Source: CBDAQA01 sp965247815 (GTDB lineage: Bacteria > Planctomycetota > Phycisphaerae > Tepidisphaerales > Tepidisphaeraceae). From it: 64,000 bases of DNA. The stretch spans positions 62,001 to 126,000 of the forward strand of contig CBDFHW010000006.1 of NCBI GenBank assembly GCA_965247815.1, written 5' to 3'. Below, piece by piece: positions 26,667-34,958 of this stretch. Both the position numbers and the translations under genes were made by a program. A model generated the notes under the pieces. It did no database searches. It saw only the letters and a program-made list of their open reading frames with translations, and was not told the DNA's origin. Within the stretch, counting starts at the first letter, position 1. The number at the start of each line of letters is the position of its first letter.

Positions 26667-27911
26667 CGCCTGCTGTGACGTCGTCACATCGATCGTGCCG
26701 TCGTCTGCGAGCGTCAGCAGCACGTCGCGTAGAAATTGTAATCCCTCGAACCACCAGTGCCCGAACAGCTCGGCATCGAACGGCGCGACGATCGTGCCGG
26801 CGCGGCCGGTCTGTTTCGTGTAATCGCTCAGCGTTTCCCGCAGCACCGAACAGAAATGCTGCGCGTGTTCGTACACCTTCCCGCCGACCCGGGCCGGGTT
26901 GTACGGCAGCTTTTCGTCCGGGGCCGTGTGATGGCTGGTCACGCGGTGGTACCGCAGGCCGTGGTCGCCGTGCTTGTGATGAAACTCGAGATAGTCGTCC
27001 GCGCCGGGGTACCCGGACACGGCCGACCAGACCTGCTCGGCCACGCGCGGGTGGCGGGCGAACGCGAACACGTCGGGCGGGCCCGGCTCGCTGACCACAC
27101 CGACCGGGTCCAGCGGGTTCCCCCACCCGCGCTTGTTGTCCCAGAAGATCAGCGCGTCGTTGGTCGGCCGGGTGCCGTCCGGGCCGGTGATCGCCAGCGG
27201 TTTGCTGAGCGCGACCAGGTGCGTGTCGACGAAGAAATGCGACACCCCCACGCCGGCGATCGGGACTTCCAACCCCGGCCTGGCACGGGGGTCGCGGACG
27301 AGCACCGGCGACCGCCACGCCGGCTCGGCCGGGCGATACGCGCACTCGGGCAACCACAACCCTGTCGGTCGCGTACCCAGGTGTTTTTCACTGACCGCCG
27401 TTCCGACGCGAAGCTGCGCCGCGACCGATTGGTCCTCGGCCAGCACCGGCAAGTAGGCGTGCGTCGCCGCGCTGGTCAGGATTTCGATCCGCCCGTCTCG
27501 AAAGTGCCGTGAGAAGGCCGCGACGATGTCGCGGCGAATCTTTTCGAAATACGCGAGCCGCTCGGCAAAAAACTGTTCCCAGCGCCGGGCGAGCGCCGAC
27601 AGATCACGATCCCCCGCGCGGTCGAACGTCTTGGCATCGTGCCGGGCCAATCCCATTCGTTCGTTCAGATATTCAACAAAGCCGACTTTGAATCGCGGGT
27701 CCGCCAGCTGTTCCAGCAAGACCGGCGTCAGCCCGACGGTCAACCCGAACCGCACGCCCTTGTCGGCCAGCTCGTCCAGCAGTTCGAGCAGAGGCAGATA
27801 CGTCTCGGCCGCCCCCTCGTACAGCCACGATTCCCCGTGCGGCCAAACCCCGTGGTGCAGCACGTACGGCAAATGCCCATGAAGAACCAGGACGAGGCGG
27901 CCGAGCGACAT
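26226..27911 (-). CDS. Glycoside hydrolase family 57 protein, probable 1,4-alpha-glucan branching enzyme
   Basis: 561 aa. Family blocks: HGHLPYV at the N-terminus, TGLWLPECAY with the catalytic Glu at 189, and VAPFDAELFGHWWFEG with the catalytic Asp at about 379. The C-terminal helical part (DUF1957-like) contains KVVGMPEGSWGEGGHHHVWLN. Length and motif order match the TK1436-type branching enzymes of GH57, which act on cytoplasmic glycogen; an alpha-amylase-type activity is the alternative. The gene ends 34 bp before a thiS start, as the truncated copy does at 21615, indicating an ancestral operon with thiS and thiG. Confidence 0.9.
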   Translation of the reverse strand: MSLGRLVLVLHGHLPYVLHHGVWPHGESWLYEGAAETYLPLLELLDELADKGVRFGLTVGLTPVLLEQLADPRFKVGFVEYLNERMGLARHDAKTFDRAGDRDLSALARRWEQFFAERLAYFEKIRRDIVAAFSRHFRDGRIEILTSAATHAYLPVLAEDQSVAAQLRVGTAVSEKHLGTRPTGLWLPECAYRPAEPAWRSPVLVRDPRARPGLEVPIAGVGVSHFFVDTHLVALSKPLAITGPDGTRPTNDALIFWDNKRGWGNPLDPVGVVSEPGPPDVFAFARHPRVAEQVWSAVSGYPGADDYLEFHHKHGDHGLRYHRVTSHHTAPDEKLPYNPARVGGKVYEHAQHFCSVLRETLSDYTKQTGRAGTIVAPFDAELFGHWWFEGLQFLRDVLLTLADDGTIDVTTSQQALDASTLDKVVGMPEGSWGEGGHHHVWLNEQTRWLWETEYRAEQRFGQLLAELPWRTNPAVKSMLEKTARELLLLQASDWPFAIHSGAAVDYGIARFAGHATRFDRLATIAGDLAGGKKVTPVQATEIAEADAHDGIFADIDLSGWE

Positions 27912-27925
27912 GAGGAAACTGTAGT

Positions 27926-27975
27926 CGGGAAATTCGAATGACGAAATTCGAATTCACGAATCAATGACGAATGCT
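27926..27975 (-). repeat. TTCGTCATTGATTCGT intergenic repeat, copy 1
   Basis: Read on the minus strand: gcattcgtcattgattcgtg, then aattcgaatttcgtcattcg. The same words in nearly the same order occur on the plus strand at 34314-34362 in front of queF. Confidence 0.7.
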
Positions 27976-28315
27976 CAAATGCGAACGCTGAAATAGGCGG
28001 CGACGGAAGCCACGTGACTAGACCCGCGACGCTTAAATCATTGGGCAGAATCATCCGAGCGGGCGTAGTCTGGTCCCTTCTACCGGTGCGCCGGGAGAGG
28101 GGGAATCTGTTATGGAATTAGCCTTTGCTTGAACACGCGACGTAGGCAGAAGTTCGCGTCGCCACGTGACGAGCTGTGTTATTTTTCGTCCGATGACGAA
28201 CGATTCAGTCTATTCGGTTTGCGACGACCGACCAGTGACGGTTCTGAAATGGATCGCGTTCGTAATGGCCGTTGGTTGGACCCTCGCGATATCGAGCCTT
28301 TTCGTCATGGGCAAG

Positions 28316-28409
28316 TGTGGCACGGGCATCCTGCCCGTTTGGTCGAGCCGAGCGATTTTCTCACGGACTGCCGACGCTGAAAACGCACGGGCGAGACGCC
28401 CGTGCCACA
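28316..28409. repeat. Palindromic repeat with GGCACGGGC arms
   Basis: tgtggcacgggcatcctgcc pairs with gcgagacgcccgtgccaca 94 bp away, and each arm contains a smaller hairpin. It resembles paired REP sequences. Confidence 0.75.
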
Positions 28410-28652
28410 ACGAAGGCGGCTGACTGGTGCCTTCTTAAAGATCGGATTTCGTCATTCCCGTTTTTCGGATTTCAGATTTCGAGCTTCGGATTTCAACTAT
28501 CGCCCTGCAACCTTCGCCGGCCTCGCGCGTATCCCCTGTGCGGGCAGGGTTGCGTTCTTGACATCGCAACCCGACCGTCATAACACTCCGTCTCCTCCCG
28601 ACGGGGCGGCGGTCCCGATTGTCACGAATTGTTCGTTTGAGGTGCTACCACC

Positions 28653-29618
28653 GTGATTTCTGTCTCAAAGCTGACCAAGGCGTACGGCCCGAATCTGGCG
28701 GTCGACCAGATCAGCTTCGAAGTGCCCAAAGGGCAGGTCGTCGGTTTTCTCGGGCCCAACGGCGCGGGCAAATCCACGACACTCCGAATGCTCACCTGTT
28801 ACCTGCCGCCCACCAGCGGCGGGGCCACTATCAACGGCTTCGACATCTTCCACCAGTCCGAACAGGTCCGCGAAAACCTCGGATATCTGCCGGAAAACGT
28901 GCCGTTGTACCTGGAGATGCGGGTCGAGGAATATCTCGACTTCCGCGGCCGACTCCGCAAGATGCCCCGCGCCGAGCGACGCAAACGCATGGAATACGTG
29001 CTCGATCGCTGCTGGCTGACCAACGTCCGCCGGCGGGTGATCGGGCATTTGTCCAAGGGATATCGCCAGCGGGTCGGACTGGCCGACGCGCTGCTGCACA
29101 ACCCGGCCGTAATTATTCTCGACGAACCGACGGTGGGCTTGGACCCGACGCAGATCCGCGAGTCGCGCCGGCTCATCAAAGACCTGGGCGGCGACCACAC
29201 GATCATGCTCAGCACGCACATCCTTCCGGAAGTGGAAGCGGTGTGCGACCGCGCGATCGTGATCGCCCGGGGGAAGATCGTCGCGCAGGGCACACCCGAC
29301 GAATTGCGGAGCAGCCGGCGGATGCAGGCCCGGGTGCTGGTCGAATGCAAGGGACCGGCCCGGGACGTGGAGATCGCACTCGGCCGGGTGAGCGGCGTGA
29401 GCAAGGTCGAAATCCTCGACGGCAACGGCTCGGTCGACAAAAGCTATTCGACGATCGCGGTCCGCCCCAGTGACGGCCGGGACGTCCGCGAGGAAGTCGC
29501 GCGGACTGTCATCCAGAACGGCTGGCCGCTTAGGGAGATTCGGCTCGAGCACGCGACGTTGGAAGAATTCTTCGTGCAAGTCACCGCGAACCAGGCCGCC
29601 GCCGTCGCGGCCGAATGA
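28653..29618 (+). CDS. ABC transporter ATP-binding protein (GldA-like)
   Basis: 321 aa, GTG start. Walker A GPNGAGKSTT, Q-loop region ENLGYLPENVPLY, ABC signature LSKGYRQRVGLADALLHNP, Walker B AVIILDEPTVGLD, switch His in LSTHILPEVE. A C-terminal extension of about 90 residues follows, as in GldA/CcmA-type exporters. It is the first gene of a four-gene operon (ATPase, ABC-2 permease, GldG-like, DUF4340). This arrangement is common in Planctomycetes and Bacteroidetes; the transported substrate is unknown. Confidence 0.93.
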   Translation: MISVSKLTKAYGPNLAVDQISFEVPKGQVVGFLGPNGAGKSTTLRMLTCYLPPTSGGATINGFDIFHQSEQVRENLGYLPENVPLYLEMRVEEYLDFRGRLRKMPRAERRKRMEYVLDRCWLTNVRRRVIGHLSKGYRQRVGLADALLHNPAVIILDEPTVGLDPTQIRESRRLIKDLGGDHTIMLSTHILPEVEAVCDRAIVIARGKIVAQGTPDELRSSRRMQARVLVECKGPARDVEIALGRVSGVSKVEILDGNGSVDKSYSTIAVRPSDGRDVREEVARTVIQNGWPLREIRLEHATLEEFFVQVTANQAAAVAAE

Positions 29619-29674
29619 CCAGAAACCGACAAGGTCACACAGACCACCGAACATTAGATTACTGAAAAAGCATA

Positions 29675-30391
29675 ATGACCCGCGCAACGACCATCGCCCG
29701 CCGTGAGCTGACCAGCTATTTCTGCTCGCCGATCGCCTACGTGGCGATGGCGCTGTTCCTGCTGGCCAGCGGTATTTTCTTTCAGAAAGACTTCCAACCC
29801 GGGCAGCCCGTCGAGATGCGGCACGTCTTCGACTGGATGGTCTGGGTCCTGGTCTTCATCATCCCCGTACTGGGGATGGGGTTGCTGTCGCAGGAGTGGA
29901 CCAGCGGCACGATCGAAACGCTGATGACCGCCCCGGTGGGTGACGCCGAAGTGGTGGTCGGGAAATTTCTCGGCTCGGTCGGGTTCCTGGCCGTGCTGGT
30001 CGCGCCGACGCTGCTGTTCGTCGGCATGCTGTTCCTGTACGGCCGGCCCGACCTGGGGCCGATCTTCGCCGGGTATCTGGGCATCGCGCTGGTGACCTGC
30101 CTGTTCATCGCGATCACGCTGTTCTGTTCGTCGCTGACCCGCAGCCAGGTGGTCGCCGCGGCGATGGCGGCGGCGATCCTGTTCCTGATCACCATCGTTC
30201 CGTACAACGTCGCCAGCTCGGCCACGCTTAACAGCTTCGAACGGACCGTGGTCGACCAGGCGGTCTTCCGCCGGTACGCACAGTTCTCGCAGGGCATTAT
30301 CGACCTGGGGAACATCGTCTTCTTCGTCGCAGTCACGGCGGTCTTCCTGTTCCTGACCACCAAGGTGCTCGAATCCCGCCGGTGGAAATAG
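29675..30391 (+). CDS. ABC-2 type permease (GldF-like)
   Basis: 238 aa with about six transmembrane helices. The start TRATTIARRELTSYFCSPIAYVAMALFLLASGIFF and the block LLSQEWTSGTIETLMTAPVGDAEVVVGKFLGS are typical of GldF-like ABC-2 permeases. It lies 56 bp after the ATPase and is followed by a GC-rich hairpin (30406-30421) before the next gene. Confidence 0.92.
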   Translation: MTRATTIARRELTSYFCSPIAYVAMALFLLASGIFFQKDFQPGQPVEMRHVFDWMVWVLVFIIPVLGMGLLSQEWTSGTIETLMTAPVGDAEVVVGKFLGSVGFLAVLVAPTLLFVGMLFLYGRPDLGPIFAGYLGIALVTCLFIAITLFCSSLTRSQVVAAAMAAAILFLITIVPYNVASSATLNSFERTVVDQAVFRRYAQFSQGIIDLGNIVFFVAVTAVFLFLTTKVLESRRWK

Positions 30392-30405
30392 CCGGCGTTT
30401 ATCGG

Positions 30406-30421
30406 CGGCCCCGAGGGGCCG
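30406..30421. repeat. Short GC hairpin between permease and GldG-like gene
   Basis: cggccccgaggggccg, preceded by gtttatcggcgg, which resembles the ttagcgg arm of the repeats at 14471 and 14694. A similar hairpin (cggtccgcgagcggaccg) lies at 32715-32732 in the next operon gap. Both may tune expression inside the operon. Confidence 0.6.
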
Positions 30422-30461
30422 GGCTGTCTTCGCAACAAAAAATCCAACTCGTAAATCAGTC

Positions 30462-32669
30462 ATGACTCAACCTTCAAACGAAAACCTGTCCCCCGAGAAC
30501 CAGCAGCAGCGGTGGGTGAAATACGGCGCGAACGTGGTGCTGGTGTCGGTGATTGTGATCCTGTTGGCCGGCGTGGTGATCTACCTCGCGCAGCGCAAAC
30601 CGGTCCGATTCGACACCACCACCGGCGGGCTTTACAGCCTGAAACCGCAGACGCTGAACGTGATCAAGAACAACAAGGACAAGATCACGATCATCAGCCT
30701 GTACACCAAGGCCAAGCCCGGCGAGGCCGACCCGACCGCCGCTGCCGACGAGTCGGACGCGGCACAGAAACCGGTCGACCAGGCCGGCGTGGTCGCCGAC
30801 ATGCTCGAGGAATACCGCACCCGCGGGACCAACATTGAGACCGAATCGATCGACCCGCTGGTGAACACCAGCAAGGTCGAAAGTCTGATCGAAGAGATCA
30901 CCCAGCAGTACGGCGGGGAGATCAAAAAATACAAAGCCTTCGCCGACGCCCTGCCGGCGAAATACGCGGCCATCAAAAGCCTGGCCGACCCCGAAGCGGC
31001 AAAGATCCAGCCGCTGATGAAGGACGTGCAGGAAGACGACGCCGGGCAGGCGATGATGCTTGCGTTGGTCAGCGTCCGCGAAGTGCCCGAAAAATTGAAG
31101 CAGAGCGAAGAGGCGTATCAGAAAGCGCTGAAGCAGAAACCGCCGAATTACAAAGGCATCACCGACAGCGTTTCGGACAACATGCAGGGCGTCTCGTCGC
31201 TGCTGGGCCGGGTCATTGACGATTTCGGGAAGCTCAAGGAATCCAAGGACGTGTCGCCCGCGGCCCGATCGTACATGGCCGACAGCATCCCGAAGTACAC
31301 CCAGATCAAGAAGCTGGCCGACGACCTGCTGGCCGAGCAGAAGACGCTGGGCGAGCTGAAGCTCGACACGCTGCGGGACGCGCTCAAGCAGAAGAATTCG
31401 ATCCTGGTGCGGGGCAAGACCGAATGGCGGATCCTGCCGTACGACAAGGTCTGGCACACCGACGCCCGTGACGCCCGCCGTGGCGCCGACGCCCCGCGGG
31501 CCCGGTTCGCCGGCGAGCAGATGATCACGACCGCCATCCTCGCGCTCAATCAACCGACCAAGACCAAGGTCTGTTTCGTCCGCGCGGGGGGCCCGCCGAT
31601 CACCGAATTCGGCGGCCGGTTGAACAGCGTGGCCGACCGGTTACGTGATTACAATTTCGACGTTTCGGAAAAAGACCTGTCGGGCATGTACGCCATGCAG
31701 GCGATGCAGCAACAGCAGCAGCCCGCGCCCGAACCGTCCGACACGGACATCGAAGACTCGGTCTGGATCGTCGACGGCGTGCCCGCGCAGCAGAACCCGA
31801 TGATGGGCGGCGGCCCCCCGCCGGGCATCGCCGGCAAGGTCGCCGACCATCTCAACAAGGGCAAGCACTGGGTCGACGGCAAGAAAGTCGACGGCGGGTC
31901 GGCGTTCCTGCTGTTCATCCCGCACGGCGACGCGATGGCCGAGGTGCTCACGCCGTGGGGCATCACCGCCCGGACCGACGCGATCGCGGTCCACAAGCTG
32001 ATCAAGACCGAAGGCGCCGCCCAGGCGGACATTATCAACAGCGCCCAGCGGACGCCGTTCATCTTCACGTTCAACCAATGGGGTGATCACATGATCACCA
32101 GCACGCTGGCGTCGCTGGAGGGAATTCTTCTGCAGGCGGCTCCGATTCAGGTGACGCCGAAACAGGGCATCACGAGCACGGCATTGATTCCGGTGCCGGG
32201 CGCGCCGAGTTCGCCGGAGAGTTGGGGCGAGACGGACGCGGCCTCGATCGAGACCGGTCCCAAGTTCGATTCGGCCAGCGACATCGCCGCGCCGGTCTAT
32301 GTTGCCGCCGCCGCCGAAAAGGCTTCGGGACAGCGGATCGTCTGCATGGGGTCCGAACCGTCGTTCATCGGGTCGACCGGCGACATGGGAAACAACATCG
32401 TCGACTTCCCCGACCAGGAACTGCTGGAGAAAAAGCGGATCTACGCCCCGGCATTTCCCGGTGACGGGGAGTTCTTTATGAACAGCGTTTTCTGGCTCAC
32501 GCACCAGGAACCGATGATCTCGATCAGCCCGGCAGCGATGACCGTCAGCCGGATCCGCGACATCAGCGGGCCGATGCAGAAGTTCTGGCAAGTCGGCGTG
32601 CTGCTGATCGGGTTGCCCGGGTTGGTGCTGGTGCTCGGCGGGCTTGCGTATTACTCGCGGCGCGATTGA
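30462..32669 (+). CDS. GldG-like ABC-type auxiliary protein
   Basis: 735 aa. An N-terminal transmembrane helix (VVLVSVIVILLAGVVIYLA) is followed by FDTTTGGLYSLKPQTLNVI, the opening of the GldG/ABC_transp_aux domain. A large extracytoplasmic region includes a coiled-coil-prone insert (about residues 130-310), a QQQQQ tract and TEFGGRLNSVADRLRDYNFDV. The C-terminus ends with a second helix (VLLIGLPGLVLVLGGLAYY). It probably works with the permease as a periplasmic-side subunit. The family's biochemical role is not settled. Confidence 0.88.
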   Translation: MTQPSNENLSPENQQQRWVKYGANVVLVSVIVILLAGVVIYLAQRKPVRFDTTTGGLYSLKPQTLNVIKNNKDKITIISLYTKAKPGEADPTAAADESDAAQKPVDQAGVVADMLEEYRTRGTNIETESIDPLVNTSKVESLIEEITQQYGGEIKKYKAFADALPAKYAAIKSLADPEAAKIQPLMKDVQEDDAGQAMMLALVSVREVPEKLKQSEEAYQKALKQKPPNYKGITDSVSDNMQGVSSLLGRVIDDFGKLKESKDVSPAARSYMADSIPKYTQIKKLADDLLAEQKTLGELKLDTLRDALKQKNSILVRGKTEWRILPYDKVWHTDARDARRGADAPRARFAGEQMITTAILALNQPTKTKVCFVRAGGPPITEFGGRLNSVADRLRDYNFDVSEKDLSGMYAMQAMQQQQQPAPEPSDTDIEDSVWIVDGVPAQQNPMMGGGPPPGIAGKVADHLNKGKHWVDGKKVDGGSAFLLFIPHGDAMAEVLTPWGITARTDAIAVHKLIKTEGAAQADIINSAQRTPFIFTFNQWGDHMITSTLASLEGILLQAAPIQVTPKQGITSTALIPVPGAPSSPESWGETDAASIETGPKFDSASDIAAPVYVAAAAEKASGQRIVCMGSEPSFIGSTGDMGNNIVDFPDQELLEKKRIYAPAFPGDGEFFMNSVFWLTHQEPMISISPAAMTVSRIRDISGPMQKFWQVGVLLIGLPGLVLVLGGLAYYSRRD

Positions 32670-32768
32670 TGTTTGTTGATTCGTTTTTCGCGTAGGGACT
32701 TGTTCCGCGACACGCGGTCCGCGAGCGGACCGGCTAAACGATAAACCGTTTCTTCTCGACACACTGCC

Positions 32769-34229
32769 ATGAATTTTAAAACTACGATCGTCCTGATCAT
32801 TCTGCTGGCCGGTATCGGCACCTATCTGCTGGTGACTAACACCTCCAATAAACCCGACGAGACCAAGCCGGTCGTGAAAACGCTGCTTGACGTGAAGTCG
32901 GCGGACGTGTCGGGGATCGCGGTGACGACGGCCGACGGGAAGCAACTCGCGGCCCAGAAGTCTACCGACGCCAAAGGGATGGCTGCCTGGAAGCTGACCC
33001 AGCCGGTGAACGCGGCCGCCGACACTTACAAAGTCGGCTCGCTGGTGGACGAGGTGACGTCGCTGAAGTCGAAGAACATCGTCCCCGAGTCCGGGCCGGA
33101 CGCCCCGACGACCGGCATCGACCACCCCCAGTACACGATCGAGCTGACGGCCGGCGGGAAGAAGTCCAAGCTGCTGGTCGGGAACGCGCTGCAAATCACC
33201 GACGGGGTCTACGTAAAAGTCGACGGGCAAAGTGATGTCGCGGTGGTCGACGCGAGCCTGCTGAGCAGCCTTGAAAAACCGGCCGGCGATCTTCGTAAAA
33301 CGCAGCTGTTCGAGACTTCTTCGTCAGCAGTTCAGAAGGTTACGATTACGCACAAGGACGGCACGCAGCTGTCGCTCGAAAAACAGGGCAAGGGATGGCA
33401 GATTGTGAAGCCGACGGTCATGCCTGCCGAGCAGTTCGCGGTCGAAGACCTGCTGTCTGCCGTGTTGAATTTGACGCCCGTGTCGTTCGTCGACGACGCC
33501 AGCCAGGCGATTGGTTTGAACAAACCGGCCGACGTGGTGAGCTTCAGCACCGCTGCCCCGAGTTCGCAGCCGACCACCGCGCCGGTGGCAGGAATGGAGA
33601 CGGTGAAATTCGGCGGGTATGACGATCTGGAAAAGAAAAACATCTACGTTCAACTGCCGGATGGCAGCGTCGTGAAAGCGGCGGCGGGGGTGTTGGACTC
33701 GTTGAACAAAAAGCCGATGGAACTCCGCGACAAGACCGTGGTGGACTTGGACCCGGAGAAGGTCGAACGTGTGGTGATCGCGATCAATCAGCCGGCCACG
33801 ACGCAACCCGTCGCGGCGGTGAGCAACCGGTCGACCACGCTGGAACGCCGAAAGAAAGACAACATGGTCGGCCCGGTGTTGAACGCGACCACCAAGCCGA
33901 CGACGGGCCCGTCGACCGCGCCCGCCGCCCCGGCGAGCACCTGGGTGCTGGCCGGCACCAAGCCCGTCGATGCCGACGACGCGAAGATCACCGCCCTGCT
34001 CGCCCAGTTGCACCCGCTGAAGGCTGACAAGTTCTTGGAGAGTTCGTCTACCACCCAGCCCAGCAAGCAGTACACGGTCACGCTGACCCTCACCGGCCAA
34101 GCTGCCCCGGCGGTGCTGACCCTGACCGACCCGGGCAATGACGCGTCGCTGATCGGCACCTATAATGGGCTTACGTTCAACCTGAGCCGGACAATCGCAA
34201 CGGACCTGTCGGCCGAGTTCAAAAAATAA
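32769..34229 (+). CDS. DUF4340-domain protein of the Gld-type ABC operon
   Basis: 486 aa with an N-terminal membrane anchor (TTIVLIILLAGIGTYLLVT) and a long beta-rich periplasmic part made of repeated modules (DVSGIAVTTADGKQLAAQ, VQKVTITHKDGTQLSLEKQ). DUF4340 proteins regularly close GldA-F-G-like operons. A low-complexity Thr/Pro/Ala stretch (TKPTTGPSTAPAAPAS) separates the last module. Function unknown. Confidence 0.88.
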   Translation: MNFKTTIVLIILLAGIGTYLLVTNTSNKPDETKPVVKTLLDVKSADVSGIAVTTADGKQLAAQKSTDAKGMAAWKLTQPVNAAADTYKVGSLVDEVTSLKSKNIVPESGPDAPTTGIDHPQYTIELTAGGKKSKLLVGNALQITDGVYVKVDGQSDVAVVDASLLSSLEKPAGDLRKTQLFETSSSAVQKVTITHKDGTQLSLEKQGKGWQIVKPTVMPAEQFAVEDLLSAVLNLTPVSFVDDASQAIGLNKPADVVSFSTAAPSSQPTTAPVAGMETVKFGGYDDLEKKNIYVQLPDGSVVKAAAGVLDSLNKKPMELRDKTVVDLDPEKVERVVIAINQPATTQPVAAVSNRSTTLERRKKDNMVGPVLNATTKPTTGPSTAPAAPASTWVLAGTKPVDADDAKITALLAQLHPLKADKFLESSSTTQPSKQYTVTLTLTGQAAPAVLTLTDPGNDASLIGTYNGLTFNLSRTIATDLSAEFKK

Positions 34230-34313
34230 CGCCCTGGCGGGAAAATCGAATGACGAGTGGGTGAACGTCGACGCCGGTCGTCCGATTCGCGTCGCATAGT
34301 CTGGACCATTCGA

Positions 34314-34362
34314 GTTTTGTCATTGATTCGTCATTCGAATTTCGTCATTCGTCATTTTCCAA
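34314..34362 (+). repeat. TTCGTCATTGATTCGT intergenic repeat, copy 2
   Basis: ttgtcattgattcgtcattc followed by gaatttcgtcattcgtcatt. It is the inverse orientation of 27926-27975 and lies in the queF leader. Confidence 0.7.
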
Positions 34363-34371
34363 AGTACCTCA

Positions 34372-34776
34372 ATGCCCAACCTCACCCAGCTCGGCGCAAC
34401 ATCGATCCTCACCGAAGCCCAGATCGCCAGCCCGGCGACTATTCTGGAATCGTTCCCCAGCCCCAAGCCCGAGCGCGATTTCGAAGTGAAATTTATCTTT
34501 CCCGAGTTCACCAGCATGTGCCCGGTGACCGGCCAGCCGGACTTCGCCACCATCACGCTGATCTATGTGCCCGACCTGCTCTGCGTCGAGATGAAAAGCC
34601 TGAAACTTTACTATCTCGCCTACCGTAATAAGGGCATCTTCTACGAAGGCGTCGCCAACACGATCCTGGACGACTTGGTCGCGACGCTGAGACCGCGGAG
34701 CATGACTGTCATTGGCGACTTCGCCGTCCGCGGCGGAACCGCGGGAATCGTCACGGCGAAGTATTCGCCGCGGTGA
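34372..34776 (+). CDS. queF: NADPH-dependent 7-cyano-7-deazaguanine reductase (type I QueF)
   Basis: 134 aa, the size of unimodular QueF. The catalytic Cys50 is in FTSMCPVTGQPDFATI, and MKSLKLYYLAYRNKGIFYEGV is the substrate-binding block (E/M-KSLK). It reduces preQ0 to preQ1 in queuosine biosynthesis. No other queuosine gene is adjacent. A strong hairpin follows at 34823-34878. Confidence 0.95.
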   Translation: MPNLTQLGATSILTEAQIASPATILESFPSPKPERDFEVKFIFPEFTSMCPVTGQPDFATITLIYVPDLLCVEMKSLKLYYLAYRNKGIFYEGVANTILDDLVATLRPRSMTVIGDFAVRGGTAGIVTAKYSPR

Positions 34777-34822
34777 ATCGCGGCGCAAACGTGGGAATTG
34801 AAACCTGAGAGATTGAAACGTA

Positions 34823-34878
34823 AAGACGTGAAACGTAAGAAGACTGCCGCCTCGACATCTTCTCACGTTTCACGTCTT
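34823..34878. repeat. Imperfect hairpin downstream of queF
   Basis: aagacgtgaaacgtaagaaga pairs with tcttctcacgtttcacgtctt, 20 of 21 bp. It has no T-run, so it is more likely an intergenic repeat than a classical terminator. Confidence 0.85.
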
Positions 34879-34958
34879 CATGTTTCACGCCAAAAGTTTC
34901 CACCACCGCAGCCCGAGCTTATGATTCGGCAGCAGAAATCGCATTCGAAAGTTACCCC

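Larger units (their letters stand above)
27912..28652. other. Intergenic region with repeats; no firm gene
   Basis: It contains the TTCGTCATT-type repeat at 27926-27975 and a palindromic repeat at 28316-28409. A frame from 28193 to 28423 reads VLKWIAFVMAVGWTLAISSLFVMG, which resembles a membrane helix, but it then runs into the palindromic repeat. I regard it as doubtful. The stretch 28446-28500 has cggatttcagatttcgagcttcgg-type short repeats common in planctomycete intergenic DNA. Confidence 0.5.

Noticed and set aside
28193..28423. Small membrane protein gene
   Set aside because: A hydrophobic stretch is present, but the frame lacks a good ribosome site and its second half translates a palindromic repeat.
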